In this document: piece by piece, positions 1 through 11,300 of the stretch
How the letters are laid out: the number at the start of each line of letters is the position of its first letter
Position numbering within the stretch: the stretch's first letter is position 1
Source of the DNA: Globomyces pollinis-pini
Taxonomy: Eukaryota > Chytridiomycota > Chytridiomycetes > Rhizophydiales > Globomycetaceae
Assembly (NCBI GenBank): GCA_025399215.1
Contig: MU621231.1
Location: 1-43,994, forward strand
Length of the DNA: 43,994 nucleotides
Direction: 5' to 3'
Notes under the pieces: generated by a model
What the model was told of the DNA's origin: nothing
Seen by the model: only the letters and a program-made list of their open reading frames with translations
Databases searched by the model: none
Made by a program: the position numbers and the translations under genes

Positions 1-55
1 TTGTGTTATTTTGAGGATATATGAACTGCACCACTAACTGTCAACTATTAATTGA

Positions 56-244
56 AGGAACTGTTCATTAGTTAAAAAACATATAGAACAGAGTCGGAAA
101 ATGATCCATTACATTCGATGTGCTATAAATAATCCACTAGATGAATTACATGGCTTCCTACCTATAGGATTTGTCGAATTTCTTACTCGTGCTCAAGAAG
201 AAGGTGTAATTGTAAGAACAGGATGTGGTATATTAGGTTTATAA
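56..244 (+). CDS. 3' end of an unidentified gene (partial, terminal exon)
   Basis: An open frame runs from just after a stop at 53-55 to a TAA at 242-244, with an internal ATG at 101. It reads as ordinary soluble protein, with a stretch of mixed hydrophobic and acidic residues (for example GFLPIGFVEFLTRAQEEG). The frame is coding-like before the ATG too, so it is more likely the last exon of a gene entering from the left than a complete 47-residue gene. Short introns elsewhere in the window make a splice acceptor near 50-70 plausible. I do not recognise the family. It converges with the minus-strand gene ending at 276. Confidence 0.3.
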   Translation, partial: RNCSLVKKHIEQSRKMIHYIRCAINNPLDELHGFLPIGFVEFLTRAQEEGVIVRTGCGILGL

Positions 245-275
245 AGAACAGGGAGAAACATAAACACCAAATCTG

Positions 276-958
276 TCAACAAGTGCTATTTGAAAGATTG
301 CTGTTAACGTCTCTGACGCGCAAAGCGGCTTCTTGGATATTGAATATCAGTGAATTCTCAGAGATCATTAGGGATTCTTCTGAACAGAAAGTTTCATGCT
401 CAAATTGCTCAACTTTGGTTTCTGAAGTTGGTATATAGGTTTCGCTCTCTCCATAAGATGTGTCAACATCGTCAGATTCACTACTATCAAATTAGCAAAC
501 TGTTCATACCTAGCGTAGTGACAAAACCAAGACTGTACTGCCCGTTTTTGATGGAAAGTAGCTGGTTTGAAGCTATTGGAGAGTTCGAAACTCTCAAAAT
601 GAGGAGCTGATTGCGCTTTCACACTAGATGATCAGTAAAGGATGGTGACATACAATTTGGTAGGTTTCTTTTCATAGATCTTGTCCATCACTGTCCACAA
701 TTCATCACAGAGTGTTTCTGCGGACATATCAATTGATTCCTTCAAATATGCATTTGATTTTTCTTTGGCTTCCTGTTTTTTGTATAGTGACTCACTGAAA
801 GTTTGTATTCGACTACACACAATTAGATACAATCTTAACCTTAAGTCTTGCGCAGATAAAGCAATGGACGGGGATATACCACCGCCCATCTGCTGGTAAG
901 CGAGAAACTCTTCGTTGAATTTATCGAATATTTTTTGAACTTGCGGATCTTCTTTCAT
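276..958 (-). CDS. unknown protein, tandem copy 1 (199 aa, four exons)
   Basis: Exons on the minus strand are 958-840, 812-654, 623-510 and 483-276, separated by introns of 27, 30 and 26 nt. The splice model is supported by the neighbouring copy at 1196-1855, which has the same first three exon lengths (119, 159, 114 nt) and introns of 26, 29 and 26 nt. The protein begins MKEDPQVQKIF, has a conserved YQQMGGGISP motif, a helical charged middle, a conserved SFKPAT-QKRAV-SWFCHY block and an acidic Ser/Glu-rich C-terminus. It has no signal peptide, no membrane segment and no family I recognise. The 27-nt first intron is a multiple of three without a stop, so its retention would also be readable; the 26-nt intron of the paralogue shows it is an intron. 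A TATA-like box lies 26 bases before the start codon. Confidence 0.72.
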
Positions 959-983
959 GGAACTGATAATGAAACAGAACTGT

Positions 984-991
984 ATTTATAG
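984..991 (-). promoter_or_regulatory. TATA-like box of tandem copy 1
   Basis: CTATAAAT on the minus strand lies 26 bases upstream of the start codon. The same octamer occurs at the same distance before the second copy, although the flanking bases differ, which suggests selection on it. Confidence 0.45.
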
Positions 992-1195
992 TACTACTGG
1001 CTAAACCAGAATGGGTCCAGCGAAGTAATCCGAATCCGCCTGATGGGTGTTATTTTTACCAAACTAGCCCAAACGGTTTGAGGCTGAGTTTTGATTATTT
1101 TGATCGTGTGGTTGGATAATCTTGGAGTGGCCATTTTAACTGACTGTCAAATAAAGTATATTAGAACAAAAGAAGAATTAAATTTGGTATAATTA

Positions 1196-1855
1196 TTAGC
1201 AAACATATTGTAAAAGATCTTCGTTAAAGCCTCTAACATGCACAATGGTTCCTTGAATATCAATAATTAAAGAATCTTCAGAGACCATCAGCGCCGCAAC
1301 TGAACAATAACTATCGTGTTCAAATTGCTCTTGGTTTAGTTCACATTTTACACTCTCTTCATCAACATCGTCCAATTCACCACTATTGAGTTAGTCAGTT
1401 GTTCCTACGTGGAATAATGACAAAACCATGATTTCACTGCTCGTATTTGCTGCAAAGTAGCGGGTTTGAACGAATCTGATACTCCATAAGTTTGCAGATG
1501 CGGGACAGATTGAGTTTTCCAGCTATATGATTAGTAATGATGGCCGTTTACAAGTTTGAAGGATTTGTCTCATATATCTTATCCATCACAACCCACATTT
1601 CATCACAGAGTGTTTCCATAGACATATCAATTGATTCCTTCAGATATGCAGGTGATTTTGGCTTTGATTCCTGGTTTTTGCACAGTGACTCACTGAAAGT
1701 TTGTGTTCGACTAAAACAATGAGATATTAGGAAAACCTTAAGTCTGGTGCAGATAAAGCAATATATGGAGATATACCTCCGCCCATTTGTTGATAAGCCA
1801 TAAATTCTTCGTTGAATCTATGAAGTAGGTTTTGTACTTGAGTGTCTTCTTTCAT
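1196..1855 (-). CDS. unknown protein, tandem copy 2 (192 aa, four exons)
   Basis: Exons on the minus strand are 1855-1737, 1710-1552, 1522-1409 and 1382-1196, with introns of 26, 29 and 26 nt. It is clearly a paralogue of the gene at 276-958: the first exon is nearly identical through YQQMGGGISP, and ESIDMS-ETLCDE and SWFCHY are shared. The C-terminal exon has diverged and is shorter (187 against 208 nt). Without splicing it looks broken by a frameshift in the first intron, but with the 26-nt intron removed the frame is intact, so it is probably a working gene. Function unknown. A 93-codon frame overlapping the start and running upstream to 2099 is not conserved in copy 1 and is not included. 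Confidence 0.7.
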
Positions 1856-1880
1856 TGAACGAATTATGCAATGGAACGGC

Positions 1881-1888
1881 ATTTATAG
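1881..1888 (-). promoter_or_regulatory. TATA-like box of tandem copy 2
   Basis: CTATAAAT on the minus strand sits 26 bases before the start codon, matching the position in copy 1. Confidence 0.45.
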
Positions 1889-2340
1889 CACTTAATAGTG
1901 GCTCGATCGGAATGGGTTCAGCAAGGTAACCCGAAACCGACTGACTGGTTGGCGCTGAAAGTGGTGATGGAAAAATACCACTTGCCAGCATGAAAAACTC
2001 TGGTCTGAATAGACCCAACTGTTTCAGAAAAAGATAATTTGGACATCTAGGTTTAATAGACTGATGTTTATGCAGTTGTGCTTTAAAGAAACTTGCCACT
2101 AATCATCCAATTTGGTTGCATGATATACACCATTCACCACTGTCAAAATGTACAATATTTTACAAAAATTTAATGAAACTAATATTAAGAGGAATATTGT
2201 TAACATTATTATTTAAATGAGGACATTTACATTCATCAAGCTAATGATTTACAACTATACTGGCACACCAATAATTGACATGATAAACTTTATTCAATAG
2301 ATGTGATATATTTGCAGAACGTCACTTTTTATATTTTTAA
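1889..2340. other. intergenic region upstream of tandem copy 2
   Basis: About 450 bases between two minus-strand genes. The part next to copy 2 resembles the copy 1 promoter. The part from about 2110 to 2340 is AT-rich. I see no supported gene or RNA in it. Confidence 0.5.
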
Positions 2341-3040
2341 TTAAACTATTTCACTAGCTGTGTCCTCCACTAGAACATCTACAATCGATTGCTGAATATT
2401 TGGGTTGCTCGCATCAGGTCCAACTGAAGAGTTTTTATCCGGAAGGGTGACAATAGAGCTTCTGTCCAGCCTGCCATGACTCTTTGAGATGTAATTTTTT
2501 TGAAGGAATACTTCACCAGAAATAGAACAAATCGATTCTCCCATATCCTCCTCTAATAAGTCTATTGGGTCTACTCTAATAGTTCAACATAATGATTAAT
2601 ATTACGATTGTAGTTCTGCATCTAGTGGTTTTAATCCGTGTAGCTGGTATGTATCTGTGAGACACTCAGTTGTCGCTATCCCCATCCAATCTCTTAGAAA
2701 TTCCGCTTGCTTATCAGAACAGTCAACTGTATTTGATTCTGGTGCAATGTCGCATGTTTTATCAATCAAAGAGTTTCTTTGAGATTGTTCCACTATGGTA
2801 TCCATTGATCCCAAATAATCCAATCTCTCCAGTTTCACTGCATCGATATCCTTTAATAAACTTCTATAAATTAAAAATATCAAAGAAATCAATATAATAG
2901 TGCATTTAATTCGATGGTGGAGAAGATTTAAATTCGTACTTGTCAATAGTGGGACACTTCTTTCCACCAATAGTTTGGTAATATGCGAAATCTTCTATGC
3001 GATTCTCGAACATAGTATCTATCAATCTCTCTTCTGCCAT
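2341..3040 (-). CDS. unknown acidic protein (197 aa, three exons)
   Basis: Exons on the minus strand are 3040-2940, 2863-2606 and 2575-2341. The introns are 76 nt (GTAC...TATAG) and 30 nt, and the phases close exactly from ATG to TAA. The start MAEERLIDTMFENR is chosen because the longer unspliced frame has no ATG and its hydrophobic stretch is translated intron. The protein is soluble, acidic and Leu/Asp/Glu rich, with two FLRDW-like and LLEED-like patches and a Ser-rich tail. It has no signal peptide and no recognised domain. The first intron is much longer than most in the window. Confidence 0.6.
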
Positions 3041-3183
3041 TTTAATATGAAACTAGTTAATACCATTGTTTGTTCAATACAATCACATTATCCACGAGCG
3101 TGGGCCTTAATAAAATCACTCCTAATCTCTTGCAAAATAAATGATTATGATTTTATTATGAATAATTTGTTGACCTGAAAGAT

Positions 3184-4432
3184 TCACGTACGCATTTTTA
3201 GATTGTTTAATTCTGTATCAAACTGGCTTAAGTTTTCAACACTTTTATCGATAATTTCTTTATAGCTCATAAGTAATGATTTTGTAGATTTGAGGAATCT
3301 TTGAATCTCTTGATAATTGACTTTCTGTGCTTCAGTGTGCTCTTCCTTTAGTTCGTTTACCTGTTCCTGATTTGCTATGAGGTTATCTTCCCGTAAAGAA
3401 TATCTTATACTGTTCTTACTGTCAGAATGTTGAACTATTTCCATATCGCTTAAACTGTGTCTCTTGTTTGTCACATTATCAAATTGATCAATTTCTGCCT
3501 TGTTTGATAACTCACTGGCTGCAATAGACTTTCGAAAATAATCTTGATCAAGGTTACATAGAAACTGAAATCCATTTGAGTGTTTTTGGGACTCTGTTTT
3601 TGCTCTTGTCAATTGATCATACCAAATATTTAGTTCGGTACTTGATTTAACTATATATTAAAACCAAAAGTATGATATTACCTTCATAAATACGCTGTAA
3701 TTCCATCTTTCCTTTCGAATTATACCCTTTAATTTGAAATCGGTATCGTTGTGTAGATTTTGATGGAATCAATGCAAACTTCATTCCTTGAACCAAAATT
3801 ACACATAAAATTCTATTCCCATCCAAATTTGTTTCGCGTATGTATCTATATAATTAGCCGTATAAAAGCAAAAGTTAATAAGTGATTGAATAAAATTTGA
3901 AGAGCTTGATTGGTACATACTTTGAGCTTATTTCCAAATACACAGATATTTTTCTCGTCCATATACCACATTCACTTGATTTTTGAGTCATTAATTTTTG
4001 AATAGTGTTCATATCATTGTACGCAGATACAGATACAATTTTCCCTTTGAACAAAATATCCAAGTCGGTAAAGTCGGAAATGGCCGCTTTATTTTGAATT
4101 GGAATAGAGCTAATGTTGTTAAATAATGGGATTGGATAATCAATTGTTTGGATGTTGTTTGAATCACATTCATTTTCTATAATTTTCGTATCATGATTGG
4201 TTTCTTCGATAAAATCATCATTCATGAATAAGATCGAATCATCATCATCATCCTCATGTATCAAGTGTTGAATGGGTTGGAATAGTGAACTATCTCGCTT
4301 GGTCTCAATCGAGTCAAAGTCTGATTCAATTGCTCGATTTAATGGTTCTTGTTTCTTGCCAATCGATAATGAATACTTTTTTAAAGATGATAATGAGAAT
4401 AATGATGATGGTTTCTTGTCGAGTTTTAGCAT
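3184..4432 (-). CDS. PH-like domain protein (380 aa, three exons)
   Basis: Exons on the minus strand are 4432-3921, 3845-3682 and 3650-3184, with introns of 75 and 31 nt and phases that close exactly. The N-terminal 110 residues are low complexity, with an acidic DDDDD run. Residues about 125-245 read like a pleckstrin-homology fold: alternating strands, a FKGKIVSVSAY start, CVILVQGMKFALIPSKS and RYRFQIKGYNS strands, then a final helix ending NIWYDQLTRA, the usual place of the invariant PH Trp. The C-terminal third is charged and probably coiled coil. PH domains usually bind phosphoinositides or proteins at membranes; the ligand here cannot be told. It is divergent from the TCP11-domain gene, with 249 bases between start codons. 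The PH call rests on pattern alone. Confidence 0.6.
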
Positions 4433-4681
4433 TTGTTAGTTGAAACTCACGACGCGATTTTAAGCTCAGAATACAACAAACAGAAATATCAATATCTTTT
4501 GGTAATAGAAATATTATATAGTTCAATCTAAAGAATTTGATTAAATTATTGGCAACGTTGTGTTAAACCTTGATACTAAGTTCTCTACTTACTGAATTTC
4601 TTAACATATTTAAAGAGATTTCTATCTTACTTAAGATTCATAACTATACATATAATTTGGTCTGACTCGACTGTCTTAGAA

Positions 4682-7464
4682 ATGTCGTGCTGTCAAGGTT
4701 GTTGGGTTCGGGTGGAGATGATTAATCAATCATCCACACCACAATTCAAAGCAAGACAATCTTCTCCATTTAATTCCCTTGTCAGGAAATTTCAAATCTA
4801 TAGACTAGTAATGAATACTTCATCCCAGAGCGGTCAGTTTGTAATGAAAGCAAATAATGAGCAAGATACACCCACCAAGCCAGAACAACCAAAATCAACC
4901 GATCCATTGGATGAAGATTTAGAATTAAGCCGCGAAACTTCATTTCTTAATATCAAAGCAACTAATGGAAATGGTCTGACTATCGACACTGCTTCACACC
5001 CAGCGAAAAATCATCGTGTCAATTTAAGTCCAGGATCCACTGGATATTCCATGCATTTTGGAATTCAATCTGCATTGACAACAACAGCAATCAGTACCGT
5101 GAAAGATAGTCCATCCCGTGAATCACCTATATCACCTGGTAAAGCAGCTTTGCTTGGTAACTTGATTATGCGAAAGAAGGGGTCTATTGCATTTTTTATC
5201 GACATGTTGAATCCAGATAAGCATCCTAACCCACATAAGAAGGAAGATAGAGGAAAATTGGCAGAAGTGCCTACAGATCCACAAACCAGCCCTCGTAGTA
5301 CCGTAGCAGGAAACAACAAATATACCAATGATACAAATTCAGTTAACAAGAATAAAGAACCTTTTCCACTCAAAAAAGTAGAATCGTTTCCCAAAATAGA
5401 TACATTCGAACTCAGACCATCACCAGCAGAATTGAAATCAAATTTAGAGTCTAAAATTCAAAGTGCAACCACCAAGCGAGCGAGATTATTACAAGATAGA
5501 AAATTGAAATTAAGCAGGCAAGCTCAAGCAGTTCGTCTTCGGATTTTGATACACGAATCTAGACAGCGATTGGAAACATTAAGAATTCAGGCAAAGAGTG
5601 AATACAATTCATCCAACGCACAGTTAAACCATCAAAGAATTCTAAGGCAAACTAGAGAAAAGTTTAGTGCCAAAGTAGAACATGCTAAAAGAGTTATGCT
5701 GATTCAGAAAATGAAGAAATTCATGGAGCTTAGAAAATCGTTGTCAGAAAACTTTGTGGACCTCTTGCGACAAGATTTTCTATTAGAAGACACACAACTA
5801 TCACCAAAAGGTTTAGATGTCACAATCGAAGAAAATGAAGAGTATTTGGATAGTAGTAGAACGTGGAAGCCGAACGATAGTCCAACCACTGTGACCACAA
5901 CTAGTCCGACAAAAAAAGACATGGATGTGTTTCCTAGTGATGAGCAAAAAGCATTTCATGAGGAGTACACTTCAAGTAAAGCAGTTCCATCTAGCTTTTT
6001 GTTCGAGTCTCCAGTTAATCTATCCGAGCCATTAGCAACTATGATTCGCCGCACAAAGTCTTTACCAGATGTCGTTCTAAAGGATACTGATGATGTAACA
6101 TTTTTGGAGCTTTTGAATCTGCTTCCTCCGGTAACAAGATTTACCCTTCGAGAATTGGAAATGGATGAAATATTATCAAACGCGCAACTGAGGCATGATA
6201 TTATATTTGATTCTGATTTGCAATTCAAGCCCGGTAATGATGACGATGATGAGGAAGCCAGTAGCATAGCTTATTGGGACGAACTACAGACAGAAGTATC
6301 AGAAGGTCAATTATATAGAATTCCTTTACTTTTGGCAGAAGTACGAGCAATTTTAATTGAACTTTTACCAAATGGAACCGAAATTAAAGACGAGATCATG
6401 TCCAACATTGATACATTATTGATATCTCAACAGATTGAACACGGAATTATGAATCCAACTACTTTGATAGCTTATTTAGCTGATTTAATGAAGGTTAATT
6501 GTGCCCCTATTCGAGATACTTTGGTGGACAAAATGGTTCAATTTTCAAAGGAAGGGGATATTGTCAAGACAATGAAAACTTGTTTCGATATCTTAGAATT
6601 TATGAAATTAGTAATTCAATTACAGGTGCTGATATATAGGACTATGCAAATCATCAACTATCTAGATTACGACCATATATCTTGGAACACGCTGTCAGCT
6701 TTGAATGGAAATGGTTTAAATCACAGTATGAGAATCAAGAATTAACTCTGAAAAACACCACAGCTTGGTTAGAAGAATGTTGGAAGTTATACCAATCAAA
6801 AGTTGTTGGATCTCCTAATCCTGGTTATGATTTATATCCCGAAGCATTTAATGTTTTGCTACTGAAAGCAACAAAGTACAATGATCATGATATTGTTCCT
6901 GAAACTTTGAAGATGGATTTGTCAAGGTTAGTATCATTTTTCAATAGTTGGCAAGATATAACAATCTTATCATCGATTTTGGTGGTTTATAAACAAGCAG
7001 CTGGACCTAAATGTACTTTGGAAGATTTGATCAGCACTAAAAAATTGCTTTGGGTGTTACTAAATGACTCGGAGTCAACAATGTCACATATAACATTACA
7101 AATGGGTCAACTGGCAGGGAAAGTCCGAGAAAGGCCATTTACTAAGGAAGAAGTTACAGGATTGCATGCCGTTACCGAAAAAACTTTAGCACCTGATTCC
7201 AAGTTGTACGAATTACTACAAAAGAGAGTTGGTTTACATCTTCAAAATGGAATTTCAAATTTGAAAATGGATATGGAAATGTTAGGAAAGCATGGATTAC
7301 TTCCTGTTCAATCCGAAATCGAAGAATTGATCAAAAAGATGGTTCAGGTTACTGACTTAAACAAGGCTATTTATGGTAAATTATATTCATCAATTTTGGA
7401 TGATATCAAGGCTGGATTATCAGCAGAGTCTCCTTCCAGCAAAGCGATATTGTTTTCAACATAA
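4682..7464 (+). CDS. TCP11-domain protein (917 aa, two exons)
   Basis: Exons are 4682-6610 and 6640-7464, with one 29-nt intron. Splicing restores MKLDYANHQLSRLRPYILE, the core signature of the TCP11 (T-complex protein 11/Sok1) family, which was split between two frames. The TCP11 domain starts near residue 485 at LEMDEILSNAQLRHDIIFD, another family hallmark, and runs almost to the C-terminus. The N-terminal 250 residues are Ser/Pro/Thr rich and disordered. Residues about 255-350 form a basic coiled coil (RQAQAVRLRILIHESRQRLE). TCP11 proteins are linked to sperm flagellar function and to cAMP/PKA signalling in animals, and Sok1 suppresses loss of PKA in yeast. In a zoosporic organism a motility role is an inference. 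It is convergent with the COX23-like gene. Confidence 0.88.
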
Positions 7465-7826
7465 TTTTGAATTTGTGACTCAGGCGAATAAATGATAACT
7501 ATAGAAATTGCTACTGATCTTTTGAGTGTGTCCGAAAAATATCATTTGGCATTGTTACCAGTTACAGATGATGGTTAAAGTTAATAACGCCAGGAATAGA
7601 TGTGCAGCATTATTGTAAACATCAGATATGATACTGAATCGCAATTTTCCAAATTTAAAGTTCGTATTGTTTACAGATACTTATAATTGTTCATCCATAG
7701 AATGACATCTAGTGATTCATATTGTTTCCAATTAAAACGGTTTGTTCTTGAATGGTAACCATGTAATTATATTAATTACAATTAAACAGCATTAATGGCA
7801 AACTGAGTAATCTTTCATGTCTAATG
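7465..7826 (+). other. intergenic stretch with a possible BTB-like coding relic
   Basis: From an ATG at 7492 a short frame reads EIATDLLSVSEKYHLALL, which resembles the end of a BTB/POZ domain (the usual DLL-AADKY-L-L pattern). It stops after 26 codons and I could not extend it convincingly by splicing. It may be a decayed gene or chance. The rest, to 7826, is AT-rich and holds the 3' ends of the two flanking convergent genes. Confidence 0.25.
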
Positions 7827-8131
7827 CTAAGACTTGGTCGTTCCATTCTTCTCATATTTTTCTGGCATTGTAAAAGCTTGCTCTGACAGAATCAGTTTTT
7901 TCAATTCCATCTAGTGATAAATGAATATATAAAAAGGTACCCATTGTTCTTTACAGTCTTTGTATTCCTGGAATTCCTTAGTGCAATGAGCTCTATACAA
8001 TTCTCTGTCAAAATCATCTAAAGGTTAGGTACAAAAACAATACATTTCTTCATGCATCTCTTGCTATTTATGGCCAATTGCTCACAATAGGAAGCCATTG
8101 GGACTACCAAGGCAGAATTCTGTTGACCCAT
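7827..8131 (-). CDS. COX23: twin-CX9C mitochondrial protein, COX23/CHCHD7-like (82 aa)
   Basis: Exons on the minus strand are 8131-8044, 8017-7941 and 7910-7827, with introns of 26 and 30 nt; the 249 coding bases are exactly in frame. The protein has a twin CX9C motif: C16 and C26 (CEQLAINSKRC), then C41 and C51 (CTKEFQEYKDC), followed by KEQW. This spacing with YDFDRE between the helices matches the Cox23/CHCHD7 family. Members fold in the mitochondrial intermembrane space through the Mia40 disulfide relay, and Cox23 is needed for cytochrome c oxidase assembly. The short N-terminus without a presequence fits that route. No single open frame shows the gene, so it is easy to miss. Another CHCH subfamily is possible. 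Confidence 0.82.
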
Positions 8132-8322
8132 AAAAAAATAGAAAAAACCGAAAGGAATTGTTCGATAAGGATCTTGAAATGGAAGTTTATGAATCGAATT
8201 GGTAGTAACTTGATGGTCTTATTAGTTTATGTTGAATAAAAGCAATAGAATTTCATTAGTTTATTGATAACATATCTAGCCATTCTTATGATATCTAGCC
8301 ATGCAAGAATGCTCTTTATTGT
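8132..8322. other. intergenic region
   Basis: About 190 bases between the COX23-like start and the end of the DUF885 gene. It contains the repeated phrase ATATCTAGCCAT twice, near 8270-8300. I see no gene. Confidence 0.4.
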
Positions 8323-11300
8323 CTATAACAAAGAAGAAATCCAGTTGTTGACTTTAACTTCTAGCACGTCCATAGGTACTCCACTATCCAAAACCAAGTC
8401 ATGGAAGTCCTTGATTTGAAATTTATCACCCAGTTCTCTCTCCGCAGAAGCCCTCAATTCTCGAATCTTCATTTCCCCAATTTTGTATGCCAATGCTTGG
8501 CCAGGCATTGCACAATACCGCTTCACTTCAGATAAAACTTCATCCTTCGTCATGGTCAAATGTTTTTCTAATAATGCGACGCATTCATCAATAGTCCAAC
8601 CCTTTATATGTAACCCTGTGTCAACTACCAGCCGAAGTGCTCGATGCATTTCATATTCCAACCGTCCATATAGTGCCAGTGGATCTCTATACAAGCCCAT
8701 TTCTGTGTTCTTTAGTTGTATTCCAACTTACCTTCTCCCAGATATTCAGCGTACAAACCCCATCCCTCTACATATGCTGTATAGAATGAAAATGAGGCAG
8801 ATAAATGTTGATCCTTTTCCTGCACTAAAGAAGACTGTAAATGATGTCCAGGCATAGCTTCATGTAAAATAAGGGCAGTCGCCTGTTGTAATGGTTTGTC
8901 TTGACACAAGCTAAGATTGACCATAAATTTTCCGGGAACATCCTCATTACCACCCATGTAGTATCCCATTGGCATACTAGCTTCTAATGCCACTGGAACT
9001 GCATGAATCTCACAAACTGTCTTGGGTAGGTGATTGAAATATTGGGGAAGAATTTGATTAATTTCCTAAAATATAAAAGTCTTTGAAATATTTACCATCA
9101 TGATTTTTTCATAATATGGAATTATTTCATCTCTGTCTGACACATAAAGCTGTGGATATAATTGTTTGTTTGCTAAAGAAACCTTAAATTCCTCAAATGT
9201 GCCTTCAAACACCTGATTTTTCACTTCTTCCATTCTACCAGCAATACGCTCCACTTCACTTAACCCAATATTATGTAAATCTTCCGAGGAGTATGACGTG
9301 GTGGTATGATACTTTGAGAAATTTTCATATATACTGCGGTGGTTTGGTATTCCAAATAGTCCAGGATTAGGTCGCGCATGAGGGAGATATTCGGATGAAA
9401 TATAATTTTTCAACAGAAGAATTGCAGGATTGACAAGATTGGTAATTGTCTTTAAAAGTGCATCTTCTTTAATCCCTAGTGAAGTCCATCTCCGGTGGAA
9501 ATTGAAAGGACTGTCTGCTGGGTTTTCTGTGATCATACCCTCTAGAGAGGTTATAATTAACCCAATAGATTCTTTGCTTAATGTATCCTACTTCTACTCC
9601 CCTCTTCAATCTTTCAATATCACCTTCAATCATATCGGGGATCTGATTTAACCGACTTTTGTAGTTCAAGAAATCATTGGTGCTTTCCATTCTTTGGTAA
9701 CTGTATGTTAAATTATAAACTGAATATACCCTTCAAACGCTTGAGGATAACCAATTACAGATCCATACATCTGTGTTATTGGAATTTCTAAATCAGTTGA
9801 TTTAGACAAAATAAGATTTCTCAATTGTCCTTTTAGAGCCTCTACAGTTTTGTCTTTTTCCATTAAAAATACCGCTTGAAAATCTGCCAAGTTATCCAAT
9901 TGTAGTTCAAGTTGCTTGATAGAGCCTTCATGAGCAAGTATTGATGAACTTTCCATTTTATCCCTAAAAAATGGATACTTTTCCAAATCACCCATCACTA
10001 ACATTTAGATATTCATAGTACATGGTGATTCTTTCATTCTATTATAAACAAACGCATTTTGAAGGTCAAGCAAAGTAGAAGGTTGTGCTAATTTGCTTGT
10101 TACCCATTCTCTAACTCTGAGTTCTAGTATTTCTAGAGTGATAGGTCCATTATCCAATATTATTTGATGAAACTCCTTTACACAAAATAGATGCTCTAAC
10201 GTGGTTTCGGCATGCTTTCGTAGCTCCAATAACTTTAGTTCACCAACCTTAAATATGTTAGTGAAATTTCTGTACTTTATAACTAATAATCAGAATCAAT
10301 TGTATTTACCTCAATGATTGTCCTGGAAACGATGAATATCGGTTTACTTCACTTTCCAAGTCTGCCAATCTGCCAATATTGTGGTTATGCATGATTTCAA
10401 TAGCCTTTTGCCTGTCCCAATTATAATAATGAATTCCAGTATCAACAACTAGATCTATAGCACTTTGCATTTCATGTTCCAGTCGGCCATATAAGGCCAA
10501 CGGATGTTTGTACATTCCCATTTCTTCTCCAAGATATTCACAATATAAACCCCATCCGTTAACATACGATTTTGCCAATGAAATATGTTGCGCCAAATCC
10601 GATTTCGAATTCCTCTTTCGCAACTCTACATTAGATTGAATGGGATTAATTTCTCGCAAGACCATCGATGTTAATATATAAATAGGTTGATTGTCGCAAA
10701 GCTTTAAATTGACCAAAATCTCTGTAGTAGTGATGTTATAGGATGTCATTGGGCTATTATCTTCCAACCTTTGTTCAACTGCCTTTACTTGGAGCTTAGA
10801 TTTAGGAAATGAATAAAATAATTCAGGTAGTTTTTCTTCAATCTCTTTTAATAATCTTTCAATAAATGGTATTACTTCATGTCGTGGTAATCGACATTCA
10901 CGAAATTTTTCAATATCATTCAGATCTTTTTGAAAATCCGAAAGAGTACCTTCATAAATTAAATCTTTCACTTCTTCCATTCTCGCTTTAATTCTTTCGA
11001 CTTCCTTTAACCCCATTTCGTGTAGTTGCTCAGCAGTGTGGTTGGTGGAAGTATATACACAAATCATATCTTGATATACTTTTTTTGAATTAGGCAAGTC
11101 ATAGATCCCCCAACTGGCTCTACAATTTGCACGATAAACAGTGTTCAAAAAGTGTGATAATTTGTCCAAAGCAGGATTAACATCTAGAATGATGACATCA
11201 AAAGCAGTTGTTTTTCCCAATTCATTCCCATATTTAGATATATTTGATTGCGCCAATTGATTCAAGAAGATAAGAAAGTTGTCCACAGTGGGTTCATTTA

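Larger units (their letters stand above)
276..2000. repeat. direct tandem duplication of a gene with its promoter
   Basis: The block at about 276-1060 resembles the block at about 1196-2000 in the same orientation. Similarity covers exons, intron positions and about 100 bases upstream of the start codons, including the TATA-like box. The copies differ by many substitutions and small indels, so the duplication is not recent. Confidence 0.75.

Noticed and set aside
1690..1740. Frameshift making tandem copy 2 a pseudogene
   Set aside because: The one-base difference lies in the first intron (26 against 27 nt), so the spliced frame is intact.
1818..2099. 93-codon minus-strand frame upstream of tandem copy 2
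   Set aside because: The matching region of copy 1 has stops in that frame, and the frame overlaps the conserved start of copy 2 in another phase.
5065..6267. Minus-strand frames of 72-109 codons inside the TCP11 gene
   Set aside because: They are antisense shadows of a well-supported plus-strand coding region and show no family features.
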